A stretch of DNA of 9,077 nt from Pseudomonadota bacterium (GCA_022567275.1 JADFHH010000040.1:1-9077); one strand, 5' to 3'. Shown: positions 1 to 5,382, counted from the stretch's first letter. Notes: generated by a model from the sequence alone, not told the origin. Made by a program: numbers and translations.

Positions 1-1
1 C

Positions 2-388
2 GCATTCAAGGGCTATCTGCCGGGCGGCGCGTCGGGCGGCATTTTGCCTGCACGCCTGGCGGATATTCCGCTTGAGTTTGGCCAGCTGGAAGAGCATGGC
101 TGTTTCGTCGGCTCCCATGCGGTCATCATCCTGTCGGACTCAGATGATATAAAAGCGGTGGCGCTGAACCTGATGAAATTCTTTGAAGATGAAAGCTGCG
201 GTCAATGTACGCCATGCCGCAACGGCACGGAAAAGGCGGTCAAGCTGATGGCGCGGGCCAAGTGGGACCCGGACGTTCTGGAGGACCTCGCGGTGGTGAT
301 GGCCGACGCCTCGATTTGCGGCCTGGGCCAGGCGGCGCCAAATCCGCTGCGTTGCGTGCTAAAATATTTTCCGGAGGATTTGCAATGA
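2..388 (+). CDS. fdh1B: NAD-dependent formate dehydrogenase beta subunit (NuoF-like), C-terminal part
   Basis: This is the last 128 residues of the FMN- and NADH-binding electron-transfer subunit of a soluble NAD+-linked formate dehydrogenase; the gene begins upstream of the window. The visible part has the glycine-rich KGYLPGGASGGILP stretch near the start. It is followed by the HGCFVGSHAVIIL strand and then the 4Fe-4S motif SCGQCTPCRNGT with its fourth Cys in ASICGLGQAAPNP, the arrangement of the NuoF/HoxF N3 cluster. In the FDH1 family this subunit passes electrons from the alpha-subunit iron-sulfur chain to FMN and then NAD+ in the cytoplasm. In M. extorquens FDH1 the beta subunit is a NuoE-NuoF fusion; whether that holds here cannot be seen. 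The TGA stop at 386-388 overlaps an ATG at 385 (ATGA), the usual coupling to an alpha-subunit start. NuoF of complex I is a possible alternative, but the FDH alpha gene next door argues against it. Confidence 0.93.
   Translation, partial: AFKGYLPGGASGGILPARLADIPLEFGQLEEHGCFVGSHAVIILSDSDDIKAVALNLMKFFEDESCGQCTPCRNGTEKAVKLMARAKWDPDVLEDLAVVMADASICGLGQAAPNPLRCVLKYFPEDLQ
373..387 (+). promoter_or_regulatory. Original fdh1A ribosome binding site and start codon, now orphaned
   Basis: GGAGGA at 373-378 lies 6 nt before an ATG at 385-387 that overlaps the fdh1B stop. This is a textbook translation start, better placed than most in the window. It now leads only into a 19-codon frame ending at 442-444. 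I infer that it is the ancestral start of the alpha subunit. Confidence 0.6.
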
Positions 389-444
389 GCCAGCAGATCA
401 AGGCCGCGCCCAAAATTCCCTCCCCCCTTGCGGGGGAGGGTTAG
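385..444 (+). pseudogene. Detached 5' end of fdh1A running into repeat sequence
   Basis: From the ATG at 385 the frame reads MSQQIKAAPKI and then PSPLAGEG, and stops at TAG 442-444. The first 11 residues look like the polar N-terminal tail that precedes the 2Fe-2S domain in FDH1-type alpha subunits. The remaining eight residues are encoded by the palindromic G/C repeat beginning at 418. The frame is the same as that of fdh1A at 703, but stop codons intervene. The simplest reading is that a cassette inserted at 418 cut off the native N-terminus. The alternative, a genuine tiny leader peptide, has no support beyond its good Shine-Dalgarno. Confidence 0.5.
418..440. repeat. Left palindrome of the cassette
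   Basis: CCCTCCCCC at 418-426 pairs perfectly with GGGGGAGGG at 432-440 around a 5-nt loop. In mRNA it would form a 9-bp G-C-rich hairpin about 30 nt after the orphaned fdh1A start. There is no following T tract, so it is unlikely to be an intrinsic terminator. Confidence 0.8.
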
Positions 445-454
445 GGAGGGGGGC

Positions 455-706
455 ATGGCAAGACACTTTGTTTCTTCCGTTGGCCGTAAGCGTGCGAAGG
501 CATTGCGCACCAACCAGACGGAAGCTGAACAGGCGCTGTGGAAAAAGCTGCGCGGGTATCGTGTAGTGCGCTTCTGGAACAATGAGGTATTGAATAATCT
601 GGAGGGTGTGCTCATGAGGATAGGTGAGGTTTGCGGGGACGCGGGTTCCCCCCCTCCCGGCACTGGCGTACCGGCCTCCCCCTCCAGGGGGGAGGTTAGC
701 TTATGA
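455..706 (+). pseudogene. DUF559 (restriction-endonuclease-like fold) gene with its core deleted
   Basis: The 83-residue frame begins with an N-terminal segment typical of DUF559 proteins (RTNQTEAEQALWKKLR, residues 18-33). It jumps straight to the family's C-terminal segment (GYRVVRFWNNEVLNNLEGVL, 34-53). A normal DUF559 protein of roughly 115-120 residues has about 60 more residues between these, including the FRRQ..IG.Y..DF and ELDGGQH motifs that hold the acidic putative catalytic residues. All of that is missing, and the two halves are still in one frame. The tail from about residue 62 is Pro/Gly-rich sequence encoded by the right repeat. The frame could be translated from ATG 455, behind the G-rich repeat. 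Its TGA at 704-706 overlaps the fdh1A ATG at 703. It cannot be an active nuclease. Any remaining role is probably only that of a translated leader for fdh1A. Confidence 0.75.
675..695 (+). promoter_or_regulatory. Cassette hairpin containing the Shine-Dalgarno of fdh1A
   Basis: CCTCCCCC (675-682) pairs with GGGGGAGG (688-695) around a 5-nt loop. The 3' arm, with one more G at 687, is also the only Shine-Dalgarno for fdh1A, 7 nt before ATG 703. A folded hairpin would mask the ribosome binding site. Ribosomes translating the upstream remnant to its stop at 704-706 would open it. The sequences and spacing are directly visible; the regulatory consequence is inferred. Confidence 0.6.
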
Positions 707-3483
707 CCGGCCCGATCAAATTCGAACTCGATGGCAAGCAGGTCGAGGCGGCGCCGGGCGAGACCATCTGGCAGGTGGCCAAGCGCGCGGGTACGCGCAT
801 TCCGCATCTGTGCCACCTCGACGAACCGGGCTACCGGCCTGACGGCAATTGCCGCGTCTGTATGGTCGAGATCGAGGGCGAGCGGGTGCTCGCCGCTTCG
901 TGCATTCGCACGCCATCAGAGGGCATGAAGGTCAAAATCGAGAGCGCGCGCGCCAAAAAGTCCCGCGAAATGGTGTTCGAGTTGCTGCTGTCCGATCAGC
1001 CGGAACGCGCAGCGGCGCACGACCCCAATTCGCGCTTCTGGCAGTGGGTCGACGATATGGGCGTGGCGCCCGTCAGCCGCTTTCCGCGCCGCGAGCAGCT
1101 CAAAGCCGATGCCACCCATGCCGCCATCGCCGTCAATCTCGATGCCTGTATTCATTGTAACTTGTGCGTGCGCGCCTGCCGCGAGGTGCAGGTGAATGAC
1201 GTCATCGGCATGGCTTATCGCGGGGCGGGGTCGAAGGTGGTGTTCGATTTCGATGACGCCATGGGATCATCGACCTGCGTGGCGTGCGGCGAATGCGTGC
1301 AGGCGTGCCCCACCGGCGCGCTGATGGAGGCCAATCTGCTGGATGAAAGCGGTATTCGCACCGGGTTCGAGGACCATAGCGTCGATACGCTGTGTCCCTA
1401 TTGCGGGGTCGGCTGCCAGACGAAGGTGCACGTCAAGGACGGCGAAATTCTCTATATCGACGGCCGCGACGGACCGGCCAACAACAACCGTCTGTGCGTC
1501 AAGGGCCGCTTCGGCTTCGACTATATCACCCACCCCAACCGCCTGACCAAACCGCTCATTCGCCGCCATGACGCGCCCAAGGACGCTGGGCTGCAACTCA
1601 AGGCGGGGGAGTGGAAAAAAGTGTTCCGCGAGGCGGACTGGGATGAAGCGCTGGACTTAGCGGCCGGGGGCCTGAAGCGCGTATTCGACGCCAACGGGGG
1701 CAAATCGATCGCCGGTTTCGGCTCGGCCAAATGCTCCAACGAAGAGGCCTATCTGTTCCAAAAGCTCATCCGCCAGGGTTTTGAATCCAATAATGTGGAT
1801 CACTGCACGCGGCTGTGCCACGCCTCATCGGTCGCGGCGCTGATGGAGGGCATCAATTCCAGCGCGGTGACCGCGCCGTTTACCGCGGCGAAAGATGCCG
1901 ACTGCATCATCGTCATCGGCGCGCGCCCGGCGGAGAACCATCCGGTCGCCGCGACGTACCTGAAAAATGCCGCCAAACAGGGCAAGGAACTGATCGTAAT
2001 CGACCCGCGCGGCCAGAGTCAGGGCCTTGGGCCTCATGCCACGCGGGTGCTGCAATTCAAGCCGGCCACCGACGTGGCACTGCTGAACGCCATGCTGCAC
2101 ACCATCATCGAGGAAAAGCTATACGACGTTCAATATGTGCAGGCGAACACGGAAGGTTTCGAGGCGCTCAAGGAGAATATCAAAAAATTCCCGCCCGAAA
2201 AGATGGCTGAAGTTTGCGGCGTTGCGGCTGAAACCATCCGTGAGGTGGCGCGCGTTTACGCCACGTCGCACCGCTCGATCATTTTCTGGGGCATGGGCAT
2301 CTCCCAGCATGTGCATGGCACCGACAATGCCCGCTGCCTGATTGCGCTGGCGCTCATCACCGGGCAGGTGGGCCGGCCCGGCACCGGGCTGCACCCGTTG
2401 CGCGGCCAGAACAATGTGCAAGGCGCCTCCGACGCCGGCCTCATCCCCATGGTGTACCCGGATTACCAATCGGTCGAGGATGTCCACACACGCCAATTAT
2501 ACGAGGAATTATGGGGCAAGGCGCTGAATCCCGAGCGCGGGCTGACGGTCGTGGAGATCATCAATGCCATTCTCGATGGCGAGATCAAGGCGATGTATAT
2601 CCTCGGCGAGAACCCGGCCATGTCCGACCCCGATCAGGCCCATGCCCGCGCGGCGCTGGCGAAACTCGAACATCTCGTGGTGCAGGATATTTTCCTCACC
2701 GAGACCGCCTGGCACGCGGATGTCGTGCTTCCCGCCGCTTCCCATGCGGAGAAATGGGGCTCCTACACCAACACCAACCGCCAGGTGCAAATCGGCCGGC
2801 CGGTTATCGATCCGCCAGCGGGAGTACGCCAGGACTGGGAGCTGGTGCAGGATATCGCCAGGCGTATCGGGCTGGATTGGAATTACGCTCACCCGCGCGA
2901 TGTGTTCGCGGAGATGGGCCAGGTCATGCCTTCGCTCGACAATATCACCTGGGAGCGTTTGGAGCGCGAGGACGCGGTCACCTATCCTTGCGATGCGCCT
3001 GACAAGCCCGGCAACGAGATCATGTTTGCGTCCGGTTTTCCGACCCAATCCGGGCGCGGCAAAATCGTCCCGGCCAATATCGTGCCGCCGGACGAATTGC
3101 CCGACGAAACCTATCCGATGGTGCTTACCACCGGCTGCATGCTCGAGCATTGGCACACCGGCGCCATGACGCGCCGGGCGCGCACGCTCGATGCGCTTGA
3201 GCCCGAAGCGGTCGCCGGCCTCAACCGGCGCGATATCGTCAAGCTGGGTATTGAGCCCGGCGCATTCATCACCGTGGCGACGCGGCGCGGCGAGATTACC
3301 CTAAAAGCCCGCCAGGACCGCGACGTGCCCGAAGGCATGGTCTTCATCCCCTTCTGCTTCGCCGAGGCCGCCGCCAATCTGCTCACCAACCCGCAGCTCG
3401 ACCCGACGGGCAAAATCCCGGAATTCAAATTCTGCGCCGCCAGGGTCGCACCGGCAGAACAGGTGCATGAGGCGGCGGAGTAG
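703..3483 (+). CDS. fdh1A: Formate dehydrogenase alpha subunit, cytoplasmic NAD+-linked FDH1 type (Mo/W-bis-MGD, Fe-S)
   Basis: This 926-residue catalytic subunit oxidises formate to CO2 and passes electrons to the FMN/NAD+ subunit encoded upstream. A 2Fe-2S domain has Cys 37, 50, 53 and 67. Two 4Fe-4S clusters follow (Cys 149/152/155/159 and 192/195/198/202). Next comes the molybdopterin-enzyme 4Fe-4S site CPYCGVGC (231-238) with Cys 265. The active-site pair is Cys372-His373, Cys standing where some FDHs have selenocysteine. Arg567 in LRGQNNVQG matches the conserved FDH active-site Arg. The dinucleotide-binding C-terminal domain covers about 804-917. There is no Tat signal, so it is cytoplasmic. 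No Cys lies between 67 and 149, so the His-Cys3 cluster of FdsA/NuoG is absent. Overall it matches my recollection of M. extorquens Fdh1A. The ATG at 703 is the first usable start after the cassette. The native N-terminus was probably about 11 residues longer, starting at 385. Confidence 0.95.
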   Translation: MTGPIKFELDGKQVEAAPGETIWQVAKRAGTRIPHLCHLDEPGYRPDGNCRVCMVEIEGERVLAASCIRTPSEGMKVKIESARAKKSREMVFELLLSDQPERAAAHDPNSRFWQWVDDMGVAPVSRFPRREQLKADATHAAIAVNLDACIHCNLCVRACREVQVNDVIGMAYRGAGSKVVFDFDDAMGSSTCVACGECVQACPTGALMEANLLDESGIRTGFEDHSVDTLCPYCGVGCQTKVHVKDGEILYIDGRDGPANNNRLCVKGRFGFDYITHPNRLTKPLIRRHDAPKDAGLQLKAGEWKKVFREADWDEALDLAAGGLKRVFDANGGKSIAGFGSAKCSNEEAYLFQKLIRQGFESNNVDHCTRLCHASSVAALMEGINSSAVTAPFTAAKDADCIIVIGARPAENHPVAATYLKNAAKQGKELIVIDPRGQSQGLGPHATRVLQFKPATDVALLNAMLHTIIEEKLYDVQYVQANTEGFEALKENIKKFPPEKMAEVCGVAAETIREVARVYATSHRSIIFWGMGISQHVHGTDNARCLIALALITGQVGRPGTGLHPLRGQNNVQGASDAGLIPMVYPDYQSVEDVHTRQLYEELWGKALNPERGLTVVEIINAILDGEIKAMYILGENPAMSDPDQAHARAALAKLEHLVVQDIFLTETAWHADVVLPAASHAEKWGSYTNTNRQVQIGRPVIDPPAGVRQDWELVQDIARRIGLDWNYAHPRDVFAEMGQVMPSLDNITWERLEREDAVTYPCDAPDKPGNEIMFASGFPTQSGRGKIVPANIVPPDELPDETYPMVLTTGCMLEHWHTGAMTRRARTLDALEPEAVAGLNRRDIVKLGIEPGAFITVATRRGEITLKARQDRDVPEGMVFIPFCFAEAAANLLTNPQLDPTGKIPEFKFCAARVAPAEQVHEAAE

Positions 3484-3541
3484 GCGCCGGGGTCAAAACC
3501 CAACGCTCATGTTCTGTGAGGGGATAATCATCCGAAATTAA

Positions 3542-3556
3542 TTGTGCCCTGCACAA
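3542..3556. promoter_or_regulatory. Perfect dyad TTGTGC-CCT-GCACAA, candidate operator site 1
   Basis: Six-bp arms match perfectly around a 3-nt centre. The inner TGTGC...GCACA has T-N11-A geometry, which suits LysR-type regulators but is not specific to them. A degenerate copy lies at 3617-3631, 75 bp centre to centre, about seven helical turns away on the same face. The binding protein is unknown. Confidence 0.4.
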
Positions 3557-3616
3557 AACGCGTAGCTGCCATGCGTGAAAATTAGCGGATTTCTGGCATA
3601 TATTTGTTAAATTCTA

Positions 3617-3631
3617 TTGTGCATTGCAAAA
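3617..3631. promoter_or_regulatory. Degenerate second copy TTGTGC-ATT-GCAAAA, candidate operator site 2
   Basis: Twelve of 15 positions match site 1 at 3542-3556, and the right arm has one mismatch from a perfect dyad. It sits just upstream of the GTATAC pair and about 70 bp before the small frame at 3690. If real, it would be the promoter-proximal site. Confidence 0.3.
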
Positions 3632-3641
3632 ATGATTGCTA

Positions 3642-3662
3642 TGTATACGGAATATTGTATAC
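3642..3662. promoter_or_regulatory. Paired TGTATAC motif, candidate operator
   Basis: TGTATAC occurs at 3642-3648 and again at 3656-3662, 14 bp apart. Its core GTATAC is self-complementary, so the pair is both a direct and an inverted repeat. GTATAC-type half-sites are used by some GntR/FadR-family regulators, so such a regulator is possible. The element lies 28 bp upstream of the small frame at 3690, where an operator over a promoter would sit. TATGTA at 3640-3645, 17 bp after TTGTGC, could be a poor -10. Confidence 0.35.
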
Positions 3663-3689
3663 CATGAACTCGAACGCGGGCACGCGACC

Positions 3690-3872
3690 ATGAGCACAGC
3701 AAAAGCACTGGCTTTTGAGACCAGCTATCGCCATTACCCCTTCGCGCCTCTGGTGGAATTGGGATTGGCAGTCGCGGGTTTGCTGAAACGCACGGCGGCG
3801 GGCGGCGGCAAGTCAGGCAAGCCCGCGCGCGACGCCGGGGATGCCGGCGGCGCGGTTGGCCACGCGGCCTGA
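3690..3872 (+). CDS. Possible 60-residue small protein of unknown function
   Basis: I do not recognise this frame. It reads MSTAKALAFETSYRHYPFAP, then a hydrophobic helix-like stretch (LVELGLAVAGLL, about residues 21-32), then KR and a Gly/Ala/Lys-rich tail probably without structure. The helix is too short and too close to charged residues to be a confident membrane segment. No clear Shine-Dalgarno precedes the ATG. A nine-codon frame starting at ATG 3664 ends in a TGA (3691-3693) that overlaps this ATG, so coupling is conceivable. In favour of a real gene are the AT-rich, motif-bearing region upstream and the strong same-strand terminator 62 bp after the stop. Against it are its size, the low-complexity tail and the missing ribosome binding site. 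Confidence 0.4.
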   Translation: MSTAKALAFETSYRHYPFAPLVELGLAVAGLLKRTAAGGGKSGKPARDAGDAGGAVGHAA

Positions 3873-3880
3873 CGGCGTTT

Positions 3881-3910
3881 CGCCAGCAACAGAGTTTTAG
3901 CGCCAGCAAC
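3881..3910. repeat. Short direct repeat CGCCAGCAAC
   Basis: The 10-mer CGCCAGCAAC occurs at 3881-3890 and 3901-3910, exactly 20 bp apart, between the stop of the small frame and the terminator. It may be chance or the footprint of a small duplication. No function is evident. Confidence 0.4.
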
Positions 3911-3933
3911 CTCCCTGTGCTTGCGCATATTGG

Positions 3934-3973
3934 GCCGGACTTCGTAAAACGAGGTCCGGCTCTTTATTTTTTC
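3934..3973 (+). terminator. Strong Rho-independent terminator, rightward
   Basis: GCCGGACTTCGT (3934-3945) pairs with ACGAGGTCCGGC (3949-3960) over 12 bp with a single U-G pair and a 3-nt loop. A T-rich run TCTTTATTTTTT follows directly at 3961-3972. It stops transcripts coming from the left, either from the small gene at 3690 or from read-through of the fdh1 operon. It also keeps them from running against moaA. The opposite strand has no T tract after the stem, so it should not end moaA efficiently. Confidence 0.85.
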
Positions 3974-4081
3974 CGCTTATTTTCACCCCGCCTCTTGACG
4001 GGAAGCTTTTCGAACATGCGAGCCGCTGCCCTGCCGTGGGACGGATCATGCTCCAGAAGAAGAGAAAAGCAGCCTGCGCCG
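3974..4081. other. Short gap downstream of moaA
   Basis: About 110 bases between the rightward terminator and the moaA stop. I see no gene and no convincing leftward terminator. CCCG...CGGG near 3986-4002 gives only a 4-bp stem. Confidence 0.5.
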
Positions 4082-5110
4082 TTAGCCGCCGGTGACCGAC
4101 ATATGGCGGGTTACCGCCGGTTTGCTGGTGCGGCGGTCGATGATGAAATCATGCCCCTTCGGCTTGCGTGAAATGGCCTCGTCAATCGCTTCCGAAAGCA
4201 GCGCGTCATCGGCGCTGGCGCGCAAGGGCGCCCGCAAATCGGCCGCGTCGTCCTGGCCCAGGCACATATAGAGCGTGCCGGTGCAGGTCAACCGGACGCG
4301 ATTGCAGGACTCGCAGAAATTATGGGTCATGGGGGTGATAAAGCCGATCTTTCCGCCGGTTTCCATGACTTCGACATATCTGGCCGGACCGCCGGTCTTG
4401 TAAGCAATATCTTGCAGCGTCCAGCTGTCCATCAGCCTTGCGCGAACGACGGAGAGCGGCAGATACTGGTCCGTGCGGTCGCCATCGATTTCGCCCATGG
4501 GCATGGCCTCGATGAGGGTCATATCCATGCCCCGCCCGTGCGCCCAGCGGATCATGTCGTCATATTCGTCCTCGTTGACGCCCTTCAGCGCCACCGCGTT
4601 GATCTTGACGTGCAGGCCTGCCTCTTGGGCCGCATCGATGCCCGCCATCACCTGGTCAAAATTGCCCCAGCGGGTAATTTCCTTGAATTTTTCCGGTACG
4701 AGCGTGTCCAGCGATATATTGACCCGCTTTACGCCGCACGCCGCCAGTTGTTCGGCGAAGCGCGGCATCTGGCTGCCATTGGTGGTCAGGGTCAACTCGT
4801 CCAGCGCACCCGATTTGAGGTGACGCGACAGGGCCTCGAACAGCCACATGATGTTCTTGCGCACCAGCGGCTCGCCGCCGGTAATGCGGAGTTTGCGCAC
4901 GCCCTTGGCCACGAAGGCGCTGCACAGCCGGTCCAGTTCCTCCAGGGTCAGCAGATCTTTCTTCGGCAGAAAGGTCATATTTTCCGACATGCAATAGACA
5001 CAGCGGAAATCGCAACGGTCGGTGACGGAAACGCGCAGATAACTGACGTGACGGCCAAACGGGTCGATCATTTTCTCCCCATTGCCGCCGTTGATACGCT
5101 CGACCGTCAT
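4082..5110 (-). CDS. moaA: GTP 3',8-cyclase MoaA (molybdenum cofactor biosynthesis)
   Basis: MoaA is a radical-SAM enzyme that turns GTP into 3',8-cyclo-7,8-dihydro-GTP, the first step of molybdopterin synthesis, in the cytoplasm. Numbering from the GTG at 5113 (343 codons), the SAM-cluster motif CDFRCVYC gives Cys34/38/41 and the GGEP motif is at 79-82. The second 4Fe-4S cluster is C-x2-C-x13-C (Cys267/270/284). The protein ends in the conserved Gly-Gly (TGG) that reaches into the active site. Length is normal. The start is uncertain: GTG 5113 and ATG 5110 are adjacent, with a GAGGT only 12-15 nt upstream. ATG 5071 begins the common MIDPFGR N-terminus and has GGGGAG 3 nt before it, giving 329 residues. 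The gene is convergent with fdh1A and divergent from the FDH3 operon. Both enzymes need its product. Confidence 0.97.
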   Translation of the reverse strand: MTVERINGGNGEKMIDPFGRHVSYLRVSVTDRCDFRCVYCMSENMTFLPKKDLLTLEELDRLCSAFVAKGVRKLRITGGEPLVRKNIMWLFEALSRHLKSGALDELTLTTNGSQMPRFAEQLAACGVKRVNISLDTLVPEKFKEITRWGNFDQVMAGIDAAQEAGLHVKINAVALKGVNEDEYDDMIRWAHGRGMDMTLIEAMPMGEIDGDRTDQYLPLSVVRARLMDSWTLQDIAYKTGGPARYVEVMETGGKIGFITPMTHNFCESCNRVRLTCTGTLYMCLGQDDAADLRAPLRASADDALLSEAIDEAISRKPKGHDFIIDRRTSKPAVTRHMSVTGG

Positions 5111-5161
5111 CACCTGAAACTTTTTACCTCGTCCCGTCAGAGCATGAAAAATTCACCCCCC

Positions 5162-5195
5162 ACCTTAGCAGCGTATCGTGTCAGGTCAAATGACC
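5162..5195 (-). promoter_or_regulatory. Candidate moaA promoter with overlapping GGTCA-AA-TGACC dyad
   Basis: On the minus strand TTGACC (5189-5184) is a 5-of-6 match to a -35 box. TAAGGT (5167-5162), 16 bp further, is a weak -10. The perfect dyad GGTCA-AA-TGACC at 5184-5195 covers the -35, so a bound protein would block it. The promoter would place the moaA transcript start about 45 nt before ATG 5110. No cofactor riboswitch is apparent, and there is little room for one. Confidence 0.35.
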
Positions 5196-5255
5196 GGCAG
5201 CCGGGCCTGCTTCCGGCGCGCATGGGTTGACCCGCGCGGTGCCGGCGTTGCCATA

Positions 5256-5272
5256 CATAACGCGTTGTTATG
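5256..5272. promoter_or_regulatory. Dyad CATAAC-N5-GTTATG, candidate operator
   Basis: Six-bp arms match perfectly around GCGTT. An 8-bp palindrome AACGCGTT (5259-5266) overlaps it. The site lies about 100 bp upstream of the sigma-54-like promoter and about 70 bp upstream of the candidate moaA -35. It could therefore serve either gene, for example as an activator site. The regulator is unknown. Confidence 0.35.
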
Positions 5273-5366
5273 AGGGCATTTCTCCAACACATATGCGACT
5301 GGGCCGCGTGTTCTTTTTGCGGATATTGTCCTGTAGCAAAAAAGAGTTTTCCCCAATACCGCCAAC

Positions 5367-5382
5367 TGGAAATAATGTTGCT
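5367..5382 (+). promoter_or_regulatory. Sigma-54-like promoter for the FDH3 operon
   Basis: TGGAAATAATGTTGCT keeps the exact -24/-12 geometry of RpoN promoters: GG (5368-5369) and GC (5380-5381) are separated by 10 bp. The -12 half TTGCT is perfect, but the -24 half (TGGAAA against TGGCAC) is only partial. Transcription would start near 5393, about 70 nt before the chaperone gene. A convincing sigma-70 pair is lacking here; TACAAT at 5396 has no properly spaced -35. An enhancer-binding-protein site has not been identified. Confidence 0.35.

Larger units (their letters stand above)
418..699 (+). repeat. G/C-tract palindromic repeat cassette carrying a DUF559 remnant
   Basis: The segment has repeat structure at both ends. 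The left end holds a 9-bp-stem palindrome (418-440) followed by TTA and GGGAGGGGGG (444-453). The right end holds CCCCCCTCCC (649-658, the exact reverse complement of 444-453) and a second palindrome (675-695) followed by TTAG. The ends are therefore inverted repeats of one another and enclose a short remnant gene. Translated, the left repeat gives PSPLAGEG and the right one ASPSRGE, peptide strings typical of intergenic repeats in many alphaproteobacteria. No target-site duplication or transposase is visible, so the mode of movement is unknown. The outer limits are approximate: the left edge is the abrupt start of the palindrome after ATT at 415-417, and the right edge lies between 695 and 702. 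Confidence 0.6.
3484..3689. other. Non-coding stretch after fdh1A with dyad motifs
   Basis: There is no plausible gene here. The DNA is clearly more AT-rich than the flanking genes from about 3530 on, as expected for a control region. It contains two related dyads and a GTATAC pair, annotated separately. Just after the fdh1A stop, GGGT/ACCC could form only a 4-bp stem without a T tract, so I see no convincing terminator for the fdh1 operon at this point. Confidence 0.6.

Noticed and set aside
418..453. Intrinsic terminator after fdh1B
   Set aside because: The G-C palindrome is strong but is followed by TTAGGGAGG, not a T tract. The operon must be read through to fdh1A.
202..816. Minus-strand frame of 204 codons across the fdh1B/fdh1A junction
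   Set aside because: It runs antisense through two recognised coding regions and the repeat cassette and has no family resemblance. Its repeat-encoded strings (SLTLPRKGGG) only reflect the palindromes.
2509..3156. Minus-strand frame of 215 codons inside fdh1A
   Set aside because: It is a shadow of a GC-rich gene. The plus strand carries an unbroken, well-conserved catalytic subunit, and the antisense product is compositionally odd and unrecognisable.
5111..5170. Molybdenum-cofactor riboswitch upstream of moaA
   Set aside because: Such a riboswitch precedes moaA in E. coli, but here the likely leader is only about 45 nt and shows no matching set of stems.
4322..5230. Plus-strand frame of 302 codons opposite moaA
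   Set aside because: MoaA on the other strand has all its cluster-binding Cys and the C-terminal Gly-Gly. The opposite frame is a codon-bias shadow.
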